Shown: positions 1-5,770 of the stretch, one piece after another
Position numbering within the stretch: position 1 is the stretch's first letter
Layout: each line of letters begins with the position of its first letter
From: Thermoflexales bacterium
GTDB taxonomy: Bacteria; Chloroflexota; Anaerolineae; Fen-1058
Length of the DNA: 7,975 nt
Reading direction: 5' to 3'
Assembly (NCBI GenBank): GCA_016931085.1
Contig: JAFGFO010000323.1
Span: forward strand, 1 to 7,975
The notes under the pieces: model-generated
The model's database searches: none
What the model saw: the letters and a program-made list of their open reading frames with translations, nothing else
Told to the model about the DNA's origin: nothing
Translations under genes and position numbers: made by a program

Positions 1-20
1 CCCTCCCACAAAGGGGAGGG
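1..20 (+). terminator. GC hairpin at the left edge, possible terminator of an upstream gene
   Basis: The seven bases CCCTCCC (1-7) are perfectly complementary to GGGAGGG (14-20), with a six-base loop (ACAAAG). It could be the end of a terminator for a gene outside the window, or a dispersed intergenic palindrome. No T-run follows on the + strand, and the sequence to the left is not visible, so a terminator for leftward transcription cannot be judged. Confidence 0.35.
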
Positions 21-126
21 GGATTGGACTGCACGGCGGTGGGTGATGGGCGTTTACAAAGCAGTCAACTGATTTTGGTCACACCCTTATCATTAGAGTT
101 CAGATAGTTCAGATAGAGAGGGACGA
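21..126 (+). promoter_or_regulatory. Leader region of the acetyltransferase gene with a 9-bp tandem repeat
   Basis: This non-coding stretch must hold the promoter of the first gene if that gene is not read from upstream. A perfect direct repeat of TTCAGATAG occurs at 99-107 and 108-116. The Shine-Dalgarno-like AGAGGG (117-122) follows at once, four bases before the GTG start at 127. A TATCAT (88-93) could be a -10 box, but the matching -35 position (65-70, TCAACT) is poor. A TTTACA at 53-58 has no -10 at the right distance. I therefore see no convincing promoter. The repeat sits where it could be transcribed as 5' leader. Confidence 0.4.
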
Positions 127-1398
127 GTGAACACAATCAGACAACTATCCGAAGCCGATTTTGACGATCTCATACCGGTCTTGGCGAACGCCTACCCAGC
201 CTTTATCCAGCTGGTCTCGGAACAAGACCGGATCAAGTTCAAAGAGCGCCTCAAGGCACAGGACGCCGACCCTATCGTCGACTTTTACGGCCTGTACCGC
301 AAGAGAAAACTACTGGGCACTATGCGCTTCTTTGACTTTACCATGCAGCTCTTGTCCACCAAGGCCAGGGTGGCCGGCCTGGGCGGCGTGGCCGTCGACC
401 TGGCGCACAAGAAGGAAAAAGTGGCGCGCGACATGGTGGCCTATTTTTTGCGGCACCACCGGGAAAAGGGGATCTGCCTGGCGGCCCTGTATCCCTTCCG
501 CCCCGACTTTTACAAGAAGATGGGCTTTGGCTATGGGGCCAAGATGAACCGCTACCAGGTCAAGCCGGCCAGTTTGCCCAAGAACGGGCGGAAGGAGCGC
601 GCCCGCTTTCTGCGCCCGGACGACAAGGCCGCCCTGCTGGCCTGCTATAACCGCTGCCTGGCAAAAACTCACGGCCTGATCGAAAAATCCGCTTACGACG
701 CCCAGCGCATCTTTGAAGACGCGGAGAACCGGCTGATCGGATACGTGGAGGGCGAGCAACTGAGCGGCTACCTGATCCTGGCTTTCCAACACGTTCGAGA
801 TAACCCGGACCGGAATGACATCCTGGTCAAGGAACTGGTATACGAAAACCAGGCTGCCGTGCTGGGGCTTTTGACTTTTTTGCACACCCAGGCCGACCAG
901 TTCGAACACGTCATCTTCGAGCTCCAGGACGACAACTTTCATTACCTGCTAAACGACCCTCGCAACGATTCGGGCAACAGGATCGCCCACCTGTCTCAAG
1001 AATGTAACACGCAGGGACTGGGGATCATGTACAGGCTGATCGATACCGCCGGCGCCTTCAAGCTCCTGGCCGCTCACAATTTTGGAGGCCAAAGCTGCCG
1101 CTTGAAGCTGACCGTCCGTGACGACTTTCTGCCCGAAAACGAGGGCAGCACCCTGGTCCATTTTGAGAATGGACTGCCATGCCTGGCAGCCGGCGAGCAC
1201 GCTGACAATGACGCCGACAATCACGAGGTCGAGATATGCCTGGACATCGCAGATTTTTCGTCGCTGCTGATGGGCGCCGTCGATTTCAAAAGCCTGTGCC
1301 GCTATGGGCTGGCGTCCATCTCGAACGCCAGCTACACAGACACGGTCAACAGGATTTTCTTGACTGAGCAAAAGCCAGTCTGTATGACACTGTTTTAA
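127..1398 (+). CDS. Eis-like GNAT family N-acetyltransferase (two GNAT folds plus SCP2-like C-terminal domain)
   Basis: Likely a cytoplasmic acetyl-CoA-dependent N-acetyltransferase of 423 residues, close to the usual length of the Eis family (about 400). The first GNAT fold (about 1-150) shows the strand and acetyl-CoA loop GLGGVAV (84-90) followed by DLAHKKEKVA (91-100). It also shows the Eis-type segment LYPFRPDFYKKMGFGYG (121-137); Tyr129 there lines up with the catalytic tyrosine of mycobacterial Eis (Tyr126). A second, degenerate GNAT fold covers about 155-290. A C-terminal SCP2-like part (about 300-423) ends in Phe423. In Eis the terminal Phe carboxylate takes part in catalysis, so the ending fits the family. 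The acetyl-CoA loop lacks the usual Arg-x-x-Gly and has Lys-rich HKKEK instead, which I believe is a subfamily trait. The GTG start is preceded by AGAGGG at good spacing. The substrate is unknown: Eis proteins acetylate amines on aminoglycosides, polyamines or peptides, so a resistance role is only possible. The next gene starts 43 nt downstream. Confidence 0.92.
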   Translation: MNTIRQLSEADFDDLIPVLANAYPAFIQLVSEQDRIKFKERLKAQDADPIVDFYGLYRKRKLLGTMRFFDFTMQLLSTKARVAGLGGVAVDLAHKKEKVARDMVAYFLRHHREKGICLAALYPFRPDFYKKMGFGYGAKMNRYQVKPASLPKNGRKERARFLRPDDKAALLACYNRCLAKTHGLIEKSAYDAQRIFEDAENRLIGYVEGEQLSGYLILAFQHVRDNPDRNDILVKELVYENQAAVLGLLTFLHTQADQFEHVIFELQDDNFHYLLNDPRNDSGNRIAHLSQECNTQGLGIMYRLIDTAGAFKLLAAHNFGGQSCRLKLTVRDDFLPENEGSTLVHFENGLPCLAAGEHADNDADNHEVEICLDIADFSSLLMGAVDFKSLCRYGLASISNASYTDTVNRIFLTEQKPVCMTLF

Positions 1399-1402
1399 AA
1401 GT

Positions 1403-1425
1403 GTGCTTGGGCAAAGCCCAAGCGC
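1403..1425 (+). other. Perfect hairpin between the acetyltransferase and adaptor genes
   Basis: GCTTGGGC (1405-1412) pairs exactly with GCCCAAGC (1416-1423) around an AAA loop. A T-G wobble (1404/1424) and a G-C pair (1403/1425) can extend the stem. It starts within 7 bases of the acetyltransferase stop. No T-run follows, so it is not a typical intrinsic terminator. It could protect the 3' end of the upstream message or partly attenuate read-through. It also argues against translation starting at the GTG at 1403, which forms the base of the stem. Confidence 0.5.
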
Positions 1426-1441
1426 CTGGTGCCTGAGCCTG

Positions 1442-3979
1442 ATGACACGCAAACGCTGGATCACTCTGATTGTCTTGGCCGCCTTGGCCCTGCTCGGCGC
1501 GTGGTGGTTCCTGGCGCAGAACCCTGGCAAGCTCGCTCAGCTACGACAGCAATGGCTGACGCAGGTGAAGCTGCCGGCGCAGTTGGACGCTGCGCCGGCC
1601 CAGGACGGCTGGATGGCTTCTGGTTTCATCGAGGCCGAGCAAATTGCCGTGGCGACCGAGATCGGCGGACGGATCGCCGCTTTGCTTGTCGACGAGGGCG
1701 AGCCGGTCCAAGCCGGGGACGTGCTGCTGCGCCTCGAAGACGATCTCCTCTCGGCTCAGCTCGAGCTGGAACAGGCCAGAGTGGAAGAAGCCCGGGCCGC
1801 GCTCGATCAGGCCAAGGCCGGCGCCCGGCCGGAAACGGTCGAGCGTTTTGCCGCCCAGGTGGCCCTGGCCCAAGCGGCCCGCGATGCCGCCCTGCAGGCC
1901 TGGCTGGATGCCCAGGCCGTTCGCGATAATCCCCAGGCGTTGAACGTCGAAATCGCCGCGGCGCAAGCCCAGCTCAAGACGACCCAAAAGCAACTCGAAG
2001 TGGCTTTGCTTCAGCGTGACCTGGCGGAAAAGGCCTGGAAGGACTATGGCAAGGGTGTGGAGCAGTTGGCGCCGGTGCCTGTTCCGTATCGCCCAGCTAT
2101 GCCGGCCGAGTTTTACGTGATTCCCTACCAATGGCGGCAAGCCCTGGCGGGTGCCCAGGCGGCGCAAGTGTCTTACGACGGGGCGCGCTCGGCACTGGCT
2201 CACCTGCTCGATCAGCGCTCTGATCCCCTACAAGCCCAGGCCCAGGTGGATGCGGCCTTCGCGCACTACCAGTCGGCCGAAGCGGCGGTGAGCCAGGCAA
2301 AGGCGGCCCTGGAGGCGGTCAAGGCCGGGGCGACGGCCGAGCAAATCGCCGCTATCGAAGCCCAGGTACAGGTGGCGCAAGCGGCGCTCGAAGCGGCCCA
2401 GATCCAACTGGGCAAGGCCACACTCCGCGCGCCAGCCGACGGGGTCATTGTGGCCCGCAGCGTGTATACCGGCGAGTTGGCCGCGCCAGGCATTCCGGCG
2501 CTGATCCTGGCTGACCTGGATCAGGTGACGCTGACGATCTATGTCTCCGGCCAACGCCTGGGGGAGATGGCGTTGGGCCAGGCGATGGACGTGTACCTGG
2601 ACGCCTTCGAGGGGAGAGCCTTCCCCGCCACGGTCGTTCATATCTCCGACCAGGCCGAATATACCCCACGTAACGTGCGCACATCCGACCAACGTGCCAG
2701 CCTGGTGTATGGCGTCAAGCTCAAGATTCCTAACCCTGACCACATGCTCAAGCCAGGACTGCAGGCTGAGGCGAAGCAAGCAGGCGAAGCGAGCAAGAGC
2801 GAGGAGGCAAGCAGCCAGGCGCCAAGTGCCGGGGCCGGCGAGCTGCGCTTGGACGGTGTGATTGAGGGGCAGCAGGCAAGGGTGGTATCCGAGATCGACG
2901 GGCGCGTGGTAGATCTCAAGGCGGACGAGGGCGAGGCCGTCCAGGCCGGCGCCGTGCTCGCCAGGCTGGACGATGCGGCACTGCAGGTCCAGGTGAAGCA
3001 GGCCCAGGCCGCCCTCGGCGCGGCCAAGGCCAATCTGGCCCAGATCAAGGCCTGCGCGCGCAGCGAGGACGTCGCTGTCGCCCGGGCCGCGCTGGACAAA
3101 GCGATCGCTGATCGCGAGGGGGCCAGGCTGGGGCTCGAGAACGCCCAGGCCATCCTGGCCAACCCCCAACAACTCCTGGCGCAGATCGACTCGGCCAACA
3201 CGAGCGTCAAGCTGGCCGAGCAGGCTGTGGTCGTGGCCCAGGCCAAGCTGGCCGAAGCCAGGTGGTGGCGTGATTTCTACGATGACGACGCGGGCCGCCG
3301 CGAGTCATTGGATAAGGAAATCGCCATCGCGGCGCGCGAACTGGAGGCAGCCCAGGCGCAGCGGGACGGCACCCGGGCTACATTGGGGGCACTGTCAACT
3401 ATGCGCCGCACGCCGCTGGCGCTGCAGGCGCAAGTGAACAACGCTCGCAGCGCGTACAGTATGACGTTGGCCGGTGTGTTGGTGGCCGAAGCCGGGCTGG
3501 CCGAGATCGAGGCCGCCCCAAGGTCGGAGGACATCGCGTTGGTCGAGGCCCAATTACACCAGGCCCAGGCTCGACTCAAGCTGGCCCAGGCCACCTTGGC
3601 TCGCGCGGCCCTGCGCGCACCCTTGACCGGCCTGGTTGCCAGCCGCTCGGTACACGTTGGCGAGACGATCCAGCCTGGGTTGGCGTTGATGAGCATCGTC
3701 GACCTGGAACAGGTCACGCTGGTGGTGTACGTGCCCCAGGACCGTTTGCCGCGCGTGCAATTGGGCGCGCCAGCACACGTGTACGTGGATGCCTACCCAG
3801 GCGAGGCATTCGGTGGCACAGTGACCGACATCGCCGGCCAGGCGCAGTTCTCTTCGCGCGACACGCAGGCTCGCGAAGACCGCGCCAACGTGGTGTTTGC
3901 CGTCAAGATACGCCTGCCCAACCTCGGCCACCGCCTCAAGGCAGGTATGACAGCCGACGCCGTGATTGAGACGGAGTAG
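1442..3979 (+). CDS. Tandem (duplicated) HlyD/MacA-type membrane fusion adaptor, two units in one chain
   Basis: The 845-residue product is a membrane-anchored adaptor of the HlyD/MacA/YbhG type; such proteins link an inner-membrane exporter to the outside. MTRKRW is followed by one hydrophobic helix (about 7-25), placing the rest outside the membrane. Two complete units follow. Unit 1 (about 61-444) has a lipoyl-like half (GFIEAEQ from 61, DEGEPVQAGDVL), a long Ala/Gln-rich coiled-coil hairpin (about 104-323), the returning lipoyl half (LRAPADG, 328-334) and a beta-barrel (to GLQAEA, 439-444). Unit 2 (about 472-845) repeats the order: GVIEGQQ (472), DEGEAVQAGAVL, hairpin, LRAPLTG (724-730), barrel ending LKAGMTADAVIETE. 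The second hairpin is about 15 residues shorter. A Lys/Glu/Ala/Ser linker (about 445-470) joins the units. Usual family members are 300-450 residues with one unit. An in-frame GTG at 1403 would add 13 residues, but it lies in the hairpin; ATG 1442 directly precedes the membrane anchor, though no clear Shine-Dalgarno is seen. No ABC or RND partner is in the window, so substrate and direction of transport are unknown. Confidence 0.92.
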   Translation: MTRKRWITLIVLAALALLGAWWFLAQNPGKLAQLRQQWLTQVKLPAQLDAAPAQDGWMASGFIEAEQIAVATEIGGRIAALLVDEGEPVQAGDVLLRLEDDLLSAQLELEQARVEEARAALDQAKAGARPETVERFAAQVALAQAARDAALQAWLDAQAVRDNPQALNVEIAAAQAQLKTTQKQLEVALLQRDLAEKAWKDYGKGVEQLAPVPVPYRPAMPAEFYVIPYQWRQALAGAQAAQVSYDGARSALAHLLDQRSDPLQAQAQVDAAFAHYQSAEAAVSQAKAALEAVKAGATAEQIAAIEAQVQVAQAALEAAQIQLGKATLRAPADGVIVARSVYTGELAAPGIPALILADLDQVTLTIYVSGQRLGEMALGQAMDVYLDAFEGRAFPATVVHISDQAEYTPRNVRTSDQRASLVYGVKLKIPNPDHMLKPGLQAEAKQAGEASKSEEASSQAPSAGAGELRLDGVIEGQQARVVSEIDGRVVDLKADEGEAVQAGAVLARLDDAALQVQVKQAQAALGAAKANLAQIKACARSEDVAVARAALDKAIADREGARLGLENAQAILANPQQLLAQIDSANTSVKLAEQAVVVAQAKLAEARWWRDFYDDDAGRRESLDKEIAIAARELEAAQAQRDGTRATLGALSTMRRTPLALQAQVNNARSAYSMTLAGVLVAEAGLAEIEAAPRSEDIALVEAQLHQAQARLKLAQATLARAALRAPLTGLVASRSVHVGETIQPGLALMSIVDLEQVTLVVYVPQDRLPRVQLGAPAHVYVDAYPGEAFGGTVTDIAGQAQFSSRDTQAREDRANVVFAVKIRLPNLGHRLKAGMTADAVIETE
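2771..2828 (+). repeat. Degenerate 7-bp-period, purine-rich repeat encoding the linker between the two adaptor units
   Basis: From 2773 the coding strand can be cut into successive 7-mers of related composition, for example CAAGAGC (2794), GAGGAGG (2801), CAAGCAG (2808), CCAGGCG (2815), CCAAGTG (2822). Because three 7-mers equal seven codons, the protein shows a weak 7-residue period (KQAGEAS, KSEEASS). It lies exactly where the first adaptor unit should have ended. The periodicity is clear by eye but not exact, so a low-complexity linker of other origin remains possible. Confidence 0.45.
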
Positions 3980-3990
3980 AGGGCAGAAAC

Positions 3991-4025
3991 GTGAGACGTG
4001 AGACGTGAAACGTAAAACGTAATGG
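3991..4025 (+). repeat. Degenerate intergenic heptamer array
   Basis: Five consecutive 7-mers fill the gap between the adaptor and lipoprotein genes: GTGAGAC (3991), GTGAGAC (3998), GTGAAAC (4005), GTAAAAC (4012) and GTAATGG (4019). A partial unit AGAAAC precedes them. The units drift step by step from the first to the last, and the array runs into the Shine-Dalgarno of the next gene. I associate such arrays with intergenic regions of Chloroflexota and some other bacteria; their function is not settled. Confidence 0.75.
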
Positions 4026-4030
4026 AGGGA
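4024..4030 (+). promoter_or_regulatory. Strong ribosome binding site of the lipoprotein gene
   Basis: GGAGGGA is a near-perfect anti-16S match and lies five bases before the ATG at 4036. It fixes that start codon. Its first bases overlap the last unit of the heptamer array. Confidence 0.8.
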
Positions 4031-4035
4031 AGGAC

Positions 4036-5622
4036 ATGTCATCTCAAGACAGCTCGCTTGTTCAACGGGGCTTGGCGGCGTTGGTGATCGTTCTGCTTGT
4101 GAGCGTACTGCCGGCCTGCGCTCGGGCCACACCGGCACCCTTGCCTACGCTGGCCGCCGAAGCGGTGGCGGCGCCGACCGAAGCGGTGGCGGCGCCGACC
4201 CAAGCGCCTGCGGCGCCGACCCAAGCGCCTGCGGCGCCGACCGAAGCGGCGGCAACTTCCACGCCACCGCCGCCGACGGCCACGCCTGAGCCGGAAGCGG
4301 ATCAGGCCTCTGCGCCCCTCGGCGCGCTGAATCGGGATGGGCCCTGGCTGGTGTTCGCGGCGCCGGACGGCCTGTGGGCGCTTGACGCCGACGGCTCGGA
4401 CCTGACGCAACTCACTCGCCGGCCGCTCGTGGCGCCTGGCGACCTCCGCACAGCCGTTTCCCCACGCGGTGGGCAGTTGGCCTTCATCACAGCCGCTGAC
4501 CCGCAGCTCTGGAAGGACTTGGCTTTGGAGCTGCTCAGGTTGCCCGGTGGCCAGATCGAGACGGTGACGCCGCTCGCCTCGGCCACGGCCGAAGCCGGCC
4601 TGGAGGCAGGGCCGGACGCCCCGGCCTTTCAAGCGCTGCGGGCCGTGGCGGAGTTGCCCAGCCTGGCCTGGTCACCTAACGGGCAGCAAGTGGCCTTTAT
4701 GAGCGTTCACGAGGGGCCTTCCTCTGACCTGTATGTCTACTCGATCGAGGACAGTCACCTCACGCGCCTGACCGACGGCCCCAGCCAGGGCTTTCGCCCC
4801 AGTTGGTCGCCGGATGGCAAGTACATCGTCCACGCCGGGGCGGAGTCTTTCGGCACCGGCGCCGGCTATAGCATGGCTGGGATGTGGGCCGCCCGCGCCG
4901 ATGGCTCGGAAGTCAAGTCCCTCTATACCCCAAGCAGCGGCGACGAGGTGGTGATTGGCTGGAGCGCGCCCGATACCTTTGTGGTGTACAGTTGGAGCTC
5001 TGATTGCGGCGCGCGGACTTTGCGTACCTTCAATGTCGAAAGCAGCCAGGTGGGACTGCTGTGGGAAGATTACTTTAATGAAGTGGCCCTGGACCCGGCC
5101 AGCGGCGGCGTCCTGCTGGCTGTCGACAAGCTGGTCGCGTCCTGCAACCCAGGCGGCCAGGCTGGCGTGTTCCTCGTCACGCCGGGTGAAGGCGCCGTGC
5201 GGCGCGTGGCAGGCTTCGAGGCGTCTGCCTTGAGCTGGTCGCCCGACGCCGGCGTTTTTCTCCTCCAGGCGCAAGAAGTCGTCTGGACGGTGACGTTGGG
5301 CGGCGAATTGACCCCCTTGCCGGGGCCGGCCGTGCCGCTGCTCACCGCACCTCCGCTCGCGGCGCCGGCCGGACAAGGTTGGGCCTGGAGCACGACTGAA
5401 GAGCAGGGACAGCCAGGAGTGTGGGTAGGCAAAGGCGAGGGGGATCCTCTCCAGGTCTCCTCGCTGCCGGCGGACGAGGCGGTGTGGGGGACTGGCGGCC
5501 AGAGCCTGTTCTTCTGGGCGGATGGCGGCTTGTACCGGGCGTCCGGCCCCGATTTTAGCCCCGAGTTGGTGATCGAGGGCGTGCAAATCAGCCCCCAGGG
5601 TGCCGTGTGGGTCTGGCCATGA
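4036..5622 (+). CDS. Lipoprotein with repetitive stalk and TolB/WD40-like beta-propeller
   Basis: The 528-residue product is probably an extracytoplasmic, lipid-anchored protein. A hydrophobic signal segment (about 12-27) ends in the lipobox LPAC with the acylatable Cys28. A flexible Ala/Pro/Thr stalk follows (about 29-90), including four 7-residue repeats (EAVAAPT twice, QAPAAPT twice). From about 101 the chain shows propeller blades of the TolB/PD40 type: VSPRGGQLAF (141-150), LAWSPNGQQVAF (210-221), PSWSPDGKYIVH (255-266), IGWSAPDTFVVYS (307-319), ALSWSPDAGVFLL (398-410) and a last blade near 482-502. That fits a six- or seven-bladed propeller. No catalytic motif is visible, so a binding or scaffold role is more likely than an enzyme. 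The two Cys at 323 and 370 might pair, but this is a guess. The gene lies 56 nt after the adaptor gene in the same direction and may share its transcript. The true ligand is unknown, and this is not the Tol-Pal TolB. Confidence 0.88.
   Translation: MSSQDSSLVQRGLAALVIVLLVSVLPACARATPAPLPTLAAEAVAAPTEAVAAPTQAPAAPTQAPAAPTEAAATSTPPPPTATPEPEADQASAPLGALNRDGPWLVFAAPDGLWALDADGSDLTQLTRRPLVAPGDLRTAVSPRGGQLAFITAADPQLWKDLALELLRLPGGQIETVTPLASATAEAGLEAGPDAPAFQALRAVAELPSLAWSPNGQQVAFMSVHEGPSSDLYVYSIEDSHLTRLTDGPSQGFRPSWSPDGKYIVHAGAESFGTGAGYSMAGMWAARADGSEVKSLYTPSSGDEVVIGWSAPDTFVVYSWSSDCGARTLRTFNVESSQVGLLWEDYFNEVALDPASGGVLLAVDKLVASCNPGGQAGVFLVTPGEGAVRRVAGFEASALSWSPDAGVFLLQAQEVVWTVTLGGELTPLPGPAVPLLTAPPLAAPAGQGWAWSTTEEQGQPGVWVGKGEGDPLQVSSLPADEAVWGTGGQSLFFWADGGLYRASGPDFSPELVIEGVQISPQGAVWVWP
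4159..4242 (+). repeat. 21-bp tandem repeat, four units, in the lipoprotein stalk
   Basis: Four in-frame 21-bp units occur at 4159-4179, 4180-4200, 4201-4221 and 4222-4242. Units 1 and 2 are identical at every base, and units 3 and 4 are identical at every base. The pairs differ only in the first half, and all share the ending GCGGCGCCGACC. A fifth, diverged unit starts at 4243. The exact pairwise identity points to recent slippage or unequal recombination, so stalk length may vary between strains. Confidence 0.9.
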
Positions 5623-5636
5623 GACAAGAGGAAGCG

Positions 5637-5671
5637 CAGGTGTAACGCACTTGTCGCGTGCGTTGCACCTG
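5637..5671 (+). terminator. 14-bp stem hairpin after the lipoprotein gene (possible terminator or palindromic site)
   Basis: CAGGTGTAACGCAC (5637-5650) pairs with GTGCGTTGCACCTG (5658-5671) around a 7-base loop. There is a single non-Watson-Crick position, which is a U-G wobble in RNA. The stem begins 14 bases after the lipoprotein stop. No T-run follows directly (the next TTTT is at 5693), so it is not a textbook intrinsic terminator. It may be a transcript-end stabiliser, a dispersed repeat or a protein-binding palindrome upstream of the next promoter. Confidence 0.5.
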
Positions 5672-5694
5672 ACTTGCAGCGGAATGCCCGGCTT

Positions 5695-5723
5695 TTGACT
5701 AATTCGGAATTTTCGCGTAAAAT
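5695..5723 (+). promoter_or_regulatory. Sigma-70-type promoter of the sensor-phosphatase gene
   Basis: TTGACT (5695-5700) matches the -35 consensus in five of six bases. TAAAAT (5718-5723) matches the -10 consensus in five of six. The spacer is exactly 17 bp. Transcription would start near 5730, giving a leader of about 38 nt. The AT-rich box stands out from the GC-rich surroundings. It shows that the downstream gene can be transcribed separately from the three genes to its left. Confidence 0.75.
5701..5711. promoter_or_regulatory. Perfect palindrome inside the promoter spacer, candidate operator
   Basis: AATTC-G-GAATT is an exact dyad that starts at the first base after the -35 box and ends six bases before the -10 box. 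A repressor bound here would block RNA polymerase. It is only 11 bp, and AT-rich palindromes arise by chance, so this is a suggestion. Confidence 0.35.
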
Positions 5724-5754
5724 CGCTTGGTAATGAGCGAGATCGCCCGTATCT

Positions 5755-5770
5755 CAGGAGCAATGCTGTG
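5755..5770 (+). promoter_or_regulatory. Ribosome binding site and GTG start of the sensor-phosphatase gene
   Basis: CAGGAG (5755-5760) stands seven bases before GTG at 5768. The nearer ATG at 5763 reads ATG-CTG-TGA and stops after two codons, so it cannot start the gene. The next in-frame ATG is far inside the conserved domain. GTG is therefore the start. A short stem (GAGAT 5739-5743 with ATCTC 5751-5755) could form directly before the Shine-Dalgarno. Confidence 0.75.

Noticed and set aside
310..942. Minus-strand open frame (210 codons) opposite the acetyltransferase gene
   Set aside because: The Eis-family motifs are on the + strand. The antisense translation is compositionally odd, with no motif.
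1391..1423. Leftward intrinsic terminator (hairpin followed by TTTTAAAA read on the minus strand)
   Set aside because: No minus-strand gene ends here, and the T-run is separated from the stem by several bases.
1403..1441. Upstream GTG start adding 13 residues to the adaptor protein
   Set aside because: The GTG lies in a hairpin, has no Shine-Dalgarno, and would place a non-basic extension ahead of a normal basic-hydrophobic membrane anchor.
2228..3172. Minus-strand open frame (314 codons) opposite the adaptor gene
   Set aside because: It is explained by the repetitive, GC-rich coding strand, and the + strand encodes the two lipoyl motifs here.
4036..5622. Identification of the lipoprotein as TolB of the Tol-Pal system
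   Set aside because: It lacks the N-terminal TolB domain and Tol-Pal neighbours. Only the propeller repeats are similar.
4672..5763. Long minus-strand open frame (363 codons) across the lipoprotein gene
   Set aside because: It lies opposite a gene with lipobox, strong ribosome binding site and propeller motifs. Its translation shows no recognisable domain, and it is a GC-rich antisense shadow.
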